This document shows positions 1 to 10,588 of a stretch of DNA of 41,201 nucleotides, piece after piece (positions within the stretch are counted from its first letter, which is position 1; each line of letters starts with the position of its first letter). This DNA is from Silene noctiflora (taxonomy: Eukaryota > Streptophyta > Magnoliopsida > Caryophyllales > Caryophyllaceae), in the NCBI GenBank assembly GCA_009801015.1, contig VHZZ01000036.1:447221-488421 (forward strand), given 5' to 3'. The notes under the pieces are model-generated. The model was given only the letters and a program-made list of their open reading frames with translations, was not told where the DNA came from and made no database searches. Both the position numbers and the translations under genes were made by a program.

Positions 1-1022
1 AGTTTTTTTAATAATTATTTTATTATTAAATATTATAAAAGTTATATAAAATTGACTTTTTAGTTGTATTTGTAATTTTAAATAATAAAAAAAAAGTTAA
101 CCATTTTTTCAAATATAATATATAAATATTAATATTTTAATGAAATTCTTATTTAAAACGCCAGTATTCATCTTAAGTTTAAACGGCTCAAATATCATTT
201 TATATAGCCATATAGGTATATAGGATATATCGTTTACCTTTTCTAATGCTATCTATATGTATATAAACTAGTATAGATCTCGCGCCACTGCGCGATATAT
301 ATAAAAATTTTATTTTTTTAGTTTATTATTTAAATTGACACCTTATTAATATTTAATATTTCGCTCCATTTTATTTTGATATTTAAGTAATTGAAATGGA
401 AAACTAATCAAAGAGATTTGAGTAAAGTTATAAAATGTGTATTTTTATGAAAATACTTTTTTTAACCATAAAATTACTGATTTCATTTTATTATTTTCTG
501 TAATTTTTTTAATTATTTTTTTTTTTATGAACATAATAGTAAGTATGTGTTAATTTATTTTCTAAAGTAATTATTATTGCATTGTGAAAAATTTAGCAAC
601 ATATAGTATATAGTTTAATACCAATTTTATTTTATTATAATGAAAAAATTCAAAAATTTATTTTATTATAATGAAAAAAATCATAATTTTGAATTTAATT
701 AAAAAATTAGAGTATAATTATAATTATAATAAGATTATATTTTATTGAAAAGATAATAGTTTATTAAAATAAAGTTTTAATTGTTTCCTACTAAGTTGGA
801 TACATTTTGGAGGGAAAACTAAGAGAATACTTGAATCATAAGATGACGATACGAAATTAATAAGTGACCAGTACGAAATTTTGTGTAAGGTGACGATACC
901 AAGAAGTTTTCTAAAAGTTTTTTTTACTGTAACCAACTTCTCATTTATTTAGTCAGAATACTTGAATCATAAGAGGATAACTTTAAGTAAATAAATTTAA
1001 GAGTGAGGATTAATAAAGTTTA
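1..1022. other. A+T-rich intergenic DNA, no gene seen
   Basis: Very A+T-rich sequence with poly-A/T runs and short direct duplications, for example two copies of an 'aaaaattcaaaaatttattttat'-like unit near 640-690. No open frame here resembles a protein, and the one short frame near 742-936 (-) has no recognisable features. Probably decayed repeats. Confidence 0.6.
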
Positions 1023-1441
1023 CTAGTTTTAAACCCGTGCAGAAAATGCACGGGTCGTAATAATTAAATGTTCAATGCAGTACATAACAACATATAATCT
1101 CGACATATTTATTCCATATTCAATTTTTCAATGCAATCGCTAATTTTATCAACCAAAAAATTTAAATGTTTTCCAATTATTGTTATTTTATGTTTTATTT
1201 AATATAGATCTAGAGTATAGATGCTTGTATTTATTGTGTTATATTATCAAGCAAGAAATATATAATTCATAATGTAAATTTTTGTAATTTATTATTTTGT
1301 ATGTAGTATGTATGTATTGGTGGTAAATGAGTAAATGACATTCTAAATAAATTACATCAACAAAACCCATTTTATTTTTTTTCCTAAAAATCAAGAACCA
1401 ATAGAAACTCTCCAAATGACTTGACTTTTATAATATGTAGA
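1023..1441 (-). mobile_element. Non-autonomous Helitron (copy 1)
   Basis: Read on the minus strand it begins TCTACATATT and ends with a hairpin (CCCGTGCA, loop, TGCACGGG) followed about 7 bases later by CTAG. That is the Helitron 3' signature. The flanks are A and T (positions 1022 and 1442), as expected for insertion between A and T without a target duplication. It has no coding capacity. Both ends match the second copy at 2176-2421: the 3' hairpin end, and the 5' end with the shared AAGTCATTT-like block and ATTGGTTC. It is 419 bp long. Confidence 0.8.
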
Positions 1442-2029
1442 TACTAATATTCGACACCATTTATTAGTAAATAAAATCATAAGAAGATGATTTTATTTAT
1501 TTATAGCATATAAATAAAAAGAGGATTATAAGATAAAGCTATAAGAAGATGATTTTATTTATTTATGGCATATAAATAAAAAGAAGATTATGAGATCAAT
1601 TAATGAGAGTGAGACCACTATTAAAAGGTGAATATTTAAGGGAGAAATTTGAACGAAAAAAATTATCTTTTTTAATTTTTAATATATAGGGGATTGATCT
1701 GTTTTACGCTTAAGATAAATAATACCCATCTTAAACAAAATTTTAGGTTAATCCAAATGTAAGCTATAGATTTGTAGAAGTAATAATTTATGAAGTGAAA
1801 GAATCTATGGAGAATTGTGTGTCAGGCTTTGAAAATGTCAATGCAAAGGGTATAGAAACTTAACAAACATCTCAACCGCTACCATCCAAAACCTGCTCTT
1901 TCCAGACTTCCGAGTATCCTAGGGAGTCTATTTAATTACTTCTCGTCTCGATAATTTGTTTATCTTTAATTAACGTATCTATAAGACGGAGAGAATAATA
2001 ATTTGTTAGTAATGAGAATGGCAATGTGA
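1442..2029. other. Intergenic DNA with a 62-bp tandem duplication
   Basis: Positions 1479-1540 and 1541-1602 are two near-identical copies of a 62-bp A+T-rich unit (AAGAAGATGATTTTATTTAT...). Near 1937-1997 there is a short Stowaway-like sequence (CTCGATAATTTGTTTATC, then GACGGAGAGAATAATA). No gene seen. Confidence 0.6.
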
Positions 2030-2037
2030 GTGATAAA

Positions 2038-2541
2038 CAGGGGCGGATCCAAGGGCGGGCCCGGGTGGGCAGGTGCCCCTCATAAAATTTCAGAAATAAA
2101 TATTTATAAGTATCTATATTAAACATTAATTTAGTGTGACATAGTTGGTAGAAGTGTGAAAGTTTTACTTGTATACTAGTTTTAATCCCGTGCAAAAAAA
2201 TGCACGGGTTATTTTTTAGATAACATAGGCAATAGGTTAGTTAGTACGATAATTAGACATCAAATTCAGAAATAACAATTGAATGAAATGATGTTAAATA
2301 ATCTAAGACAAGTTTGTGGTGGAACAAATTTTAGAAAGATAAAAAATAAAAAAATAAAAATCACTTAAATGAGGGAACCAATCAGAAGTCTTTAAATGAC
2401 TTAGCTTTATTAGTAAGGAGATAATAACTAATTTAGGAAAAAAAACTTCAAAATATAAAAATGTTGTCTTAGGAGCGTTTAAATATTCGCGTCAAAAAAA
2501 ATTTAGTGCCCCCTAAAACTAAATTCCTGGGTTCGCCACTG
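2038..2541. mobile_element. hAT-type MITE interrupted by a Helitron
   Basis: The ends are imperfect inverted repeats: CAGGGGCGGATCCAAGG on the left, and on the right GGGTTCGCCACTG, whose complement starts CAGTGGCGAACCC. This is the end type of plant hAT elements. The flanking 8-mers GTGATAAA (2030-2037) and GAGATAAA (2542-2549) match at 7 of 8 positions, as expected for an aged 8-bp target duplication. The element would be about 258 bp without the Helitron at 2176-2421, and it is non-coding. Confidence 0.85.
2176..2421 (-). mobile_element. Non-autonomous Helitron (copy 2), nested in hAT MITE
   Basis: On the minus strand it starts TCTCCTTACTAATAAAGC and ends with the hairpin CCCGTGCA/TGCACGGG, then ATTAAAACTAG. 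Flanking bases are A (2175) and T (2422). It is 246 bp and non-coding. Its insertion splits the hAT MITE, so it is the younger of the two. Same family and orientation as 1023-1441. Confidence 0.85.
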
Positions 2542-2549
2542 GAGATAAA

Positions 2550-2963
2550 TGGCTCATTTTTTAACTAGTAATGAGAGTTTTGATTTGAAATTTTGCCGAA
2601 TAAGAAAGATAATTTATTAGGGGCGGAAAATTCGTTAATCAACTTTCGGAACCTTATGTATGTATTTTTAACCTTTATACTATAGGGGACTTTACCTATA
2701 TGAGATTACGGGCTACGATTATACACTTTAAATTCGTATGAAGAAGGAATTCACTAATTTATGAGACATTTTTGTCCAATTTTATTGAGGTGATTAAGAA
2801 TTCACTCTTTTAAGGTACTTTCTTTCATTTTTTAGAGTTTCAGTTTAATCTATTTTATTAAATTTATTCGTAATTTAATTCAGTCAAATATATTACCATA
2901 ACAATTTGATCCAATCTTGTTATAGTGAATACAAAAATTCCGTCATAAGCTTGTGAATTAGAG
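2550..2963. other. Intergenic DNA, no gene seen
   Basis: A+T-rich sequence between the hAT MITE and the GGGTC-rich repeat. No recognisable gene or element end. Confidence 0.5.
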
Positions 2964-3360
2964 GTGGCAATCGGCTCGGGTCATATCGGGTCAGCCTGCC
3001 CTTTCGGCTCGGGTCGTTATCGGGTCAAGTGATGTATTGAGTCGGATCGGGTCATTAGCGAGTCTGGTTACTTAATCGCATTACTACAATTTTTGACCAT
3101 TAAATTTAGTTTCTAACTTATTACGGAGTATTTGGTTTAATTTTCTTCATTATTAGGTCAAACGTATCAATCTAAACACAAAATCACTTTCATTTTGATC
3201 AAAATTAAGCTTAATAATTGTCGGGTCATCAATTTAATCGGACCGGGTCTGGGTTGGGTTCGGGTCACTGATAATCGGGTCGTGTCAGGTTACGGGTTGT
3301 CATCGAGTCGGGTCGGGTCTTGTCGGGTCGGGTTTGCTCGAATTCGGGACGGATCAGACT
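2964..3360. repeat. GGGTC-rich degenerate repeat
   Basis: Two clusters (about 2964-3066 and 3219-3355) of a degenerate TCGGGTC / GGGTCGGGTC motif frame an A+T-rich core. The block opens with 'gaggtggcaatcggctcgg', a sequence style often seen at ends of dispersed plant repeats. The frame open across 3195-3383 is low-complexity and not a credible gene. Confidence 0.6.
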
Positions 3361-3369
3361 TACTAGCTC

Positions 3370-3895
3370 TACTTGTGACGTGAAAAGGAGGAATGTGAAA
3401 GGTTACAAGTTTGCGAGAATTACGACCGTCACAAATAATACGGACTGTATAATAATATGATAATAATTGGATCCAATGTTGTTATAGAAAAACACTCCAA
3501 CAAGAGAAGATCTCACCCTCTAGACAGTTAAGAGTCTTGACTAAAGCTTACTCCATACCTTCCCCACCTTCCTTTTCTTACGTCTCTTTCTCTATTCCTA
3601 TTTCCTACAATTCTCCAATCCCCATATAAAATAAAAAAACTCACACAAGAACGAATATTATTTATCTCGACTCATTAAGATTCCGTTATTTCTAATTTAA
3701 TTTCATCTCATTTAAGTTCAGGCCGTTTACACCAATATTCGTTTTAAAATAAAAACGAGTTAAATAACACAAGTCTTAGATTTTTTCCCCTCATTTACTA
3801 TATTTAACAATTTTTTAAATTTAAGACGAATATTATGGAGAATTTGTGTTAATCCACCATCAAATATCTCTAAACTTTGGGGGTTAACTTGTAAA
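3370..3895. other. Intergenic DNA, no gene seen
   Basis: A pyrimidine-rich patch lies near 3550-3620 (accttccccaccttcc...). No convincing coding sequence or complete transposon is visible. Confidence 0.5.
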
Positions 3896-3904
3896 TAATC
3901 TCAA

Positions 3905-4093
3905 AACACAAATTCTCATTTGTGACGGCCGATATCCGTTACAAGTTTGTGACGGATCAAATAAAATCCACATGACTTAATAAGACAAATCATTTGTGAT
4001 TCTCTATACACTTTAACTGTTGTCTTATCTACCTATGTGAATAATACTTGACCCGTCACAAACTTGTGACTATCAATGACAAGAGAGACTTAT
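3905..4093. mobile_element. Mutator-type MITE, TTGTGACGG family
   Basis: It begins near CACAAATTCTCATTTGTGACGG and has the family's other end (ACCCGTCACAA...) near 4047, with internal GATATCCGTTACAAG/TTGTGACGG short palindromes. The flanking 9-mers TAATCTCAA (3896-3904) and TGATCTCAT (4094-4102) match at 7 of 9 positions, as expected of an old 9-bp target duplication. It is the same subfamily as 14393-14555, which lies in the opposite orientation. It is about 360 bp upstream of the PAT22-like start codon. Confidence 0.7.
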
Positions 4094-4457
4094 TGATCTC
4101 ATTACACTCATGCAAAAACAAACTGAATATTACTTCTCCATCACTCATTCTTACATACTCATATCATTGACTCACTCTCTTTCCAGTTTCCACTCCAAAA
4201 AAAATGAGGCTTTTTTTTCTAGTCCAAAATTCCCCACATTTCCCTTCAAATTATGGGAATTAAGGTCATATATAAATGACATAATTCCCCAATTATTTCT
4301 TAAAAAAAAAAAAACAGAAATATACCCAAAATCTAAAATTTTAAATCCTTTTTATTTATTTTAACTATTAATTTACATACATTTGACCTCAATTTTTGCA
4401 TTAATTTTCTTAGAATAAGTTCAGCATTGTAGTAACCCATAAAAAAAAATTAAAAAA

Positions 4458-7400
4458 ATGAGAAAGCATGGATGGCAGCTTCCTTATCATCCACTCCAAG
4501 TAATTAATTTTTTTTAATATTACTAAATTTAATAAAATGGGTAATTAATTTTATCAAAGATTATTCATTAATGTTGCTGGAATTATTGTTTTTGTTTTTG
4601 TTGTTGTTGTTGCTGTTGCAGGTGGTTGCTGTAGCAGTGTTTATAGCATTGGGGTTTGCATTCTATGTTTTCTTTGCTCCATTTGTTGGAAAAAAGAAGC
4701 TTTATCAGTACATAATCATGGGAGTTTATACTCCTCTTGTAAGTTTTTATTAGATTATCTATTACGGTTTCAAATGATGATTCATGACGGTCTCACACGG
4801 TAAGACAGTCCATTTATACGAAAATCACACTTTTATTGATAGAAAAGGACTGTCTGACAGTGTGAGACCGTCTTATTCTAGAATTTGTGTTAGAATGTTA
4901 GATTATGTACCATGCTAATGTAGATTATGTGAGCTTAAGGAAAGTTGAGATCTGGGTGTTTTATGCATTTATTTATGTGATTGTTGTTGTTGTTGGTGGT
5001 GGTGGTGTTTGGGTGCATATGGTTTGAATGAGTTTCAACTCAAATGGGTCAGTTTCCTTTTCTGGGTTTGTGTTTGAGAATTTCTTTGTTTCTTGTTTTT
5101 GTCACCACACATTCTTAAAGCATCATGTTTTGTTGATCAGGAATGTGCCTTTTATTTGTCTTGTAGCATTAGTTTTATACCAAATTTACCATCTTTAGGA
5201 GGTTAAATTATGCTGTTTAAATTGTTATTTGATGATATACTAGGTTTAGTTACCTGCCCTTCATGAAATTACTTCATAATAATACAATTGGTTTTTGTTC
5301 GCGTTATTTCAAAATTCATTCTTTGGTAGCTTTTGTCATAGTTAGTGATTTATTAGCTCAGAAAGGCTTGAAAAACAAGATGTAGGAGGTACATTGTCAA
5401 TCGGATGAGTGATAAGTGGGCGTAGTCTCATTGAGCTTAAGATGAGGTGGGGATGGATTTGTGATAAGTGTAGTATTTAATACCGTCTTTGGGTCTAGAA
5501 ACTCATCGATATTGCTCTCTTCACTGAGTAAATTGGTGCAAACCTTAAGTGAGTTGCCTTAAACTTGTTATAGATTGGTCATTTTGACCAACTGGATGTT
5601 ACCGTTATCTGGCCTTGGCTTTTTAAAAATTTGGGGGATGGACCTCGTGTCATGGTGTAACGCTCCTCGTCCGTGTCACGAGTTTCAACAATTACGCATA
5701 GCTGCATTAATTCCTTGCTTTTTATGCGATCTGATATAATAATTGCTTGTAAGCAAACACAAGTTAAAATATATGTACTTCCAACTGTGGAGCATTTAGT
5801 ACGTGGCAATTATAGCCGATCATTAGGCGCCACAATCTGACCTAGTATTAGACATTTAGTTGATAAATGTTGACCATTACGCAAACGTGAAGGTGCATAG
5901 TTGCTTACTCTGGACTTTCAGTTATGATTTACGAGCATGATTTAGTCTGCATATTAGACAGATCATTGGTGATTGTAAAGCAAATGTGACGACGCTTATC
6001 TGATCTACATCTCTTCTTCGCTCAACTTCCTCTCCTGATTTGTATTATTGTAAACAGTCTTGAGGTAGGCTTGTTAAAATATTGCATTTTGTCAGCAATG
6101 AGGCCTTGACATTATCTTTAAGACTGTATGGCTCATATCATGCCAATAGACTACTCTTATTAGAGTTTGGATGGGCTTGGGGCCGGAGGATATAACGAAC
6201 ATTGTTTCTTCGTTTCTTCTGACTTTATGTTAACTCTTATTTGGGGTGATATCATATTGGTTTTTGAGTAATATAATGGTCGCTGTTTCAGTAAAAAAAA
6301 AAAAGAGGTTGAGCTCTGTGGATGATAGGCCATAGGTTTGAACACTGAATCCCGTCCCCCATGTATTGCACATTTGTACTTTTGCTTGCTGCCTGATCTT
6401 ATACTAGAGAAAAAATTAATCATGCCTTTTTTTTTTTCTCAGATAGTAGGTGCCGTGAGCCTGTATATCTGGTGTGCAGCAGCTGATCCGGCAGACTCAG
6501 GAGTTTTCAGGTCTAAGAAATACTGCAAGACATCAAATTTTGAAGAACATACAAAAGCAAAGGATACTAAGCTTGGTGGGGAATCCATTTCATCAAGGCA
6601 AAATGTTAATGCTGGAGGAATTGGGGGTAGATCACTTCATGGAGATTGGAACGCACATGCTAACATGGAAGATTTTGATGCCGAACATGAACACCAAATT
6701 AGATCAGCCCATTGTTCATCTTGGTTCTGGGGAATTTTGTTCTTTCCTTGTAATTTCCTTTGCAAATGTTTCAGTCCGTCAGAAGAATCTTCAGAGAGAC
6801 AAACAAGTGAAGATGGGATGTTTTATTGCAGTTTATGTGAAGTCGAGGTATTTAGAATTACAAGTACCTACTATATTCACCGTAATTCTTCACCTTCTTT
6901 GAAGTTAAATAAGCATATTCTGCCTCTGATGTAGGTTTTCAAGTACAGCAAGCATTGTAGAGTTTGTGATAAGTGTGTTGACAGTTTTGATCACCACTGC
7001 CGGGTATTTAAGACTACTTGTGCTATCTACTACTTGAGTTGTGCTTTACCGTGACAACTGACCCATCTTTTCTCATCTACTTCTATTGGTATGCAGTGGC
7101 TCAATAATTGTATAGGCAAAAGGAATTACAGGCAGTTTTTCACCCTCATGATGGTATCGCTTCTTTTGGTAAGTAAAAGCTTCACCTCTTGTCTCTTTGT
7201 AACTTCGTGTTAACCTTAACCCAACGCTTATGGCCAGCCAGTACGTACGTTAGCCACCATTTCTCTTATATCCTAGTAAGTGACACAGTCGTGGCTCGTG
7301 TGAGTCAAACAAAATTAATCAGCCATTCTTCTTTCAAACGTCTCTAAATAGTTCGGAGTACCTCTTAAATACTAAGTTCTTAGGGAGCTTATGGGTTAGA

Positions 7401-9298
7401 TTTTGAGTAGTATTTAACACTTTGGACTGCAGCTAATTCTGCAATGGTCAACTGGGATCTATGTTTTGGTCTGTTCTTTCCTCGAGAGGAAGAGATTCAA
7501 AATGGAGATTATTTCAAAGCTTGGAAGCAGTTTCTCTATCGTGCCTTTTGTCATTGTAGTGGTTAGCTTCCTATCTCTCTTGGTATTTTCTACTCTCATT
7601 TTAGTATTTTGCCGCATTTGGAATCTTCTCATCATTCGAGTATGGTGAATTGTTGCTTCTCACCTTTCAACACGACATTAATCAAATTCTTGAATTATGT
7701 TATGCTTTTGTAGGCCGTGTGCACTGCTTTGGCTATGATAGCTACATTGCCTCTGGCTCAACTTTTATTTTTCCACATTCTCCTTATCAAGAAGGTGAGT
7801 GTAACAGTTTCTTGTAAACATCCTTTCTCGTAACTTAAACCTTTTATGCCACGCATATATATTTCTACCACTTTATATATATCGTCCTCTTGACTTTGAT
7901 GGTCAACCGATGTCAACTTCACTTATATTTTCTCACAATACACTATAGCTACACCTTTTCAAAAATGACGATATGAAAAAGTTTTTCATAAATCCAACAA
8001 GCGAATTTTACAGTGTCTCTATCTATATTTGAATAAGTTAATTGCAAAGTTGACATCCTACTAAAGTCCAATGGAAACAATACAAACAGTATTGAATCCT
8101 GTATATATTTCAGCAGACAGCAGATGTTAAGTAGATTTTTTTTCTCTTGAAATGTGGTTTCCAGGGACTGAGCACATATGACTATATTGTGGCTCTGAGA
8201 GAGCAGGAGCAACAAGAGGTCGGTGGTGGACAGAGTCCCCAAATGTCTCAAGTTAGCTCTTTTACTGGGATGAGCAGTGCTAGTTCATTTAACACTTTCC
8301 GTCGAGGTGCTTGGTGCACGCCTCCGAGGTTTTTTGTCGAGGATCAGGTAACATTTCTTAATCCATGTCATTGTCAGCCATGTGCTTAGGAACATAGTTT
8401 CGTATTGAGACCCTGTACCTCACAAGAGGCAGACAACTATAGACCTTTGAAAACTTTTCCGGTTACTTTGTGATATTAAGTTGACCAAGGCAAAAAATAT
8501 TTGTACACTGATGGCTGCATTTTATATTTGGTTGTCCAGTTTGATGTAGTCCCTCAAGACACGGGATCTGTAAGTTCATATGGTAAAAGGTCTTGTGTGG
8601 AAGAACCAATCAAGAAGAAAAACCCTGCTGTAAAGATCAGCCCATGGACTCTTGCTCGTTTAAATGCGGAAGAGGTTTCAAAGGCTGCTTCAGAGGCAAA
8701 GAAGAGATCGAAGATCCTGCAGCCTGTCATAAGGCGGGAAGGCCCTCCAAATGTAGAAAGGGTCAGCAGTTTCGGTAGTAGTGGCCGACGTATGGTCCCA
8801 CGACTCGACTACAGTAGACGACGAGGTAATAATCAGGTCAGACTGCCCACGGATCTGGCTTTGGAGCAGCTAGTGAATGCTTCATCAAAAGCAACCAGCA
8901 GCTTGGCCCCACTTCAACTAGAAGCTAGGAGCGCTTTTCGGACTAGCCAGGCCATGTCAAGTGCAGGTAATACAGTGGGATCTTCTCCTGATAGCAGCTT
9001 GGAATCACCTGATGCTCATCCATTCCATGTGTCCTCTTCTGGGGCCAAGGAATCTAGACGGCTTACTAGCGCATCAGTGACAGGGGGTGGTTTGTTGGCT
9101 GAGGACCCTCTGTCGAGGTCAACCAGTGATGGATATGAGGCTTCTGGTGGAGAAGATAGTGACCAGATTCCTTCGAGGCCTGAGGAAAAGTCTGCGAATT
9201 GGACTCGTTTACTTTTTGGGGCACCAGATGACAGAGTTCCCAGTCCCAAGGTATCATCGTCAACGTTTTGCCAAGGAGGCAACCTCAGAAAGTTCTAA
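4458..9298 (+). CDS. PAT22: DHHC-type protein S-acyltransferase, PAT22-like
   Basis: An integral membrane enzyme that transfers palmitate from acyl-CoA to cysteines of target proteins. I read nine exons: 4458-4499, 4622-4738, 6443-6847, 6935-7003, 7097-7168, 7433-7561, 7714-7794, 8165-8347 and 8540-9298. All introns are GT-AG at codon boundaries, giving 618 residues. The start ([12 protein letters not shown]) matches the family N-terminus. Two membrane segments lie at about 15-35 and 42-66, followed by DPADSGVF (from residue 68). The Cys-rich domain starts at C182/C185, continues through HCRVCDKC (195-202) and reaches DHHC at 207-210, with C210 the acyl-accepting cysteine. [11 protein letters not shown] follows. 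Two more membrane segments lie at about 225-248 and 265-300, then a long polar Ser-rich cytosolic tail. Family membership is near certain. The PAT22 assignment (over close paralogue PAT21) rests on sequence recall and on the neighbouring genes. Confidence 0.93.
4786..4872. repeat. Inverted-repeat MITE in PAT22-like intron 2
   Basis: GACGGTCTCACACGGTAAGA at the left and its near complement (GTCTGACAGTGTGAGACCGTC) at the right form an 87-bp imperfect palindrome. It lies within the 1.7-kb second intron. It should fold as a hairpin in the pre-mRNA. Confidence 0.65.
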
Positions 9299-9754
9299 AA
9301 TGTTGATTTTTTGGATGTTTCGAAAGGTGAATACCTGTCATTCATGATGATAGAATTGGGTCGCATGAAGATGAAACAACTTGAAGATTAATGAAAAAGA
9401 AGCCTCTTGAAGAAGCTGACATCCTCAAAGATCAAATTCTTTCAGCATTAGTTAGGAACTAATGTTTGTTTGAGCAGCGTTGGCCGTTGCATAGACCTCC
9501 ATGTGTAGAATTTTGTTAGGAACATTCAGCTGCCTGAAATTGTGAAGATAACTAGAATTTTTCGTCGCAGATCCTAATTGTGAAGATAGCAGGCATCTTT
9601 TACTTGTTGCATTGAGCAATCTCTTTCCAAACTGGAGCCGCGAGCTTCATATCTTACGAGCAAATCTCGAGCCTCAATTTTTTAGGCTCATCTAGATCTA
9701 GCTAAAACAAAAGATGTCTAAAACGTTCCCATACTGTGATGATACTGCCAAACC

Positions 9755-9793
<39 letters not shown>

Positions 9794-10035
9794 CATTCCA
9801 GAACAACTCAATCTGACTAAAATAACAATTCTAAATAATGCTATAAAGAAAAGAGTACAAGAGTCTAAGAATGTCGGATAAAAAAAAAAAATTTATATTA
9901 ATACAACGGAAATGTGAGTTTTTATTTTTCATTACAAATTTAGGGTCGTGTGACCTAGATTTAAAATCGTCCCTCAACTCCGATATGTCTGGTGACTCCA
10001 ACGTTTATTTCTTCTTTTTTGCTACAAATAAAAAT
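9299..10035. other. PAT22-like 3' UTR and intergenic DNA with (AAT)n
   Basis: The 3' UTR probably covers the first few hundred bases. An (AAT)n microsatellite runs at about 9755-9792. No further gene is visible; the short frame at 9871-10131 is A+T-rich and overlaps a MITE. Confidence 0.6.
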
Positions 10036-10037
10036 TA

Positions 10038-10190
10038 TTCTTTCCGTTCCGGTCATTTGTTATCCTATTCCATTTTGTATTTGATGCACGATTTCAGCCT
10101 TCACACTCAATTTGGTCTACTCGTCATTTAGTAAATTTTGTTAGCTTTTGTATCAAAACTAAAAAATAACAATTGACCGGAACAGAGAAG
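10038..10190. mobile_element. Stowaway-type MITE
   Basis: Inverted ends TTCTTTCCGTTCCGGTCATT and (complement) CTTCTCTGTTCCGGTCAATT are flanked by TA on both sides (10036-10037 and 10191-10192). These are the ends and target duplication of Tc1/mariner-derived Stowaway MITEs. It is 153 bp and non-coding, in the 5' flank of the downstream membrane-protein gene. Confidence 0.8.
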
Positions 10191-10435
10191 TAACTAATTT
10201 GGTAGAGTCACATAGTTCTTGTACTCAGAAAAATTCTGAGAAGTGCTCGATATACCATGTCATCGATCCGACACACTCCAATCCAATAACCCGATTTGTT
10301 TAGACCCGATTGTCACTTCTAGACACTGCACCCAAGAATTACAACAGATACTTTTCTTCTTCCTTTATTCAAACCTCAATCATCACGATTTGCACAAATC
10401 CCCTTCTTCCTTTTTCATCTAATTTTCCTTTTAAG

Positions 10436-10530
10436 GTATCACCTTTTGTAAAATTTTGAATTTTTCATCTGTAATTGCCTTAATTTGTTTGATTATTTAT
10501 GTCCCATTGATTAAAGATCCAATCTTTTAG
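10436..10530 (+). other. Probable 5' UTR intron of the membrane-protein gene
   Basis: A donor-like CCTTTTAAG|GTATC at 10435/10436 and an acceptor-like CAATCTTTTAG at 10530 frame a T-rich 95-bp stretch just before the coding exon. Inferred from splice motifs only. Confidence 0.45.
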
Positions 10531-10588
10531 GATTAGTAATGCTTAATTCTTGATTTTGAGAATTGGGTTTGTTGCAAAAGAGGGAAAA

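Noticed and set aside
4571-4753. 60-codon frame starting in PAT22-like intron 1
   Set aside because: Only its later part is coding; the true exon begins at 4622 after TTGCTGTTGCAG, and the frame before that is a poly-Leu intron tract.
7949-8251. 100-codon minus-strand frame
   Set aside because: It overlaps PAT22-like intron 7 and exon 8 on the opposite strand and has no recognisable features.
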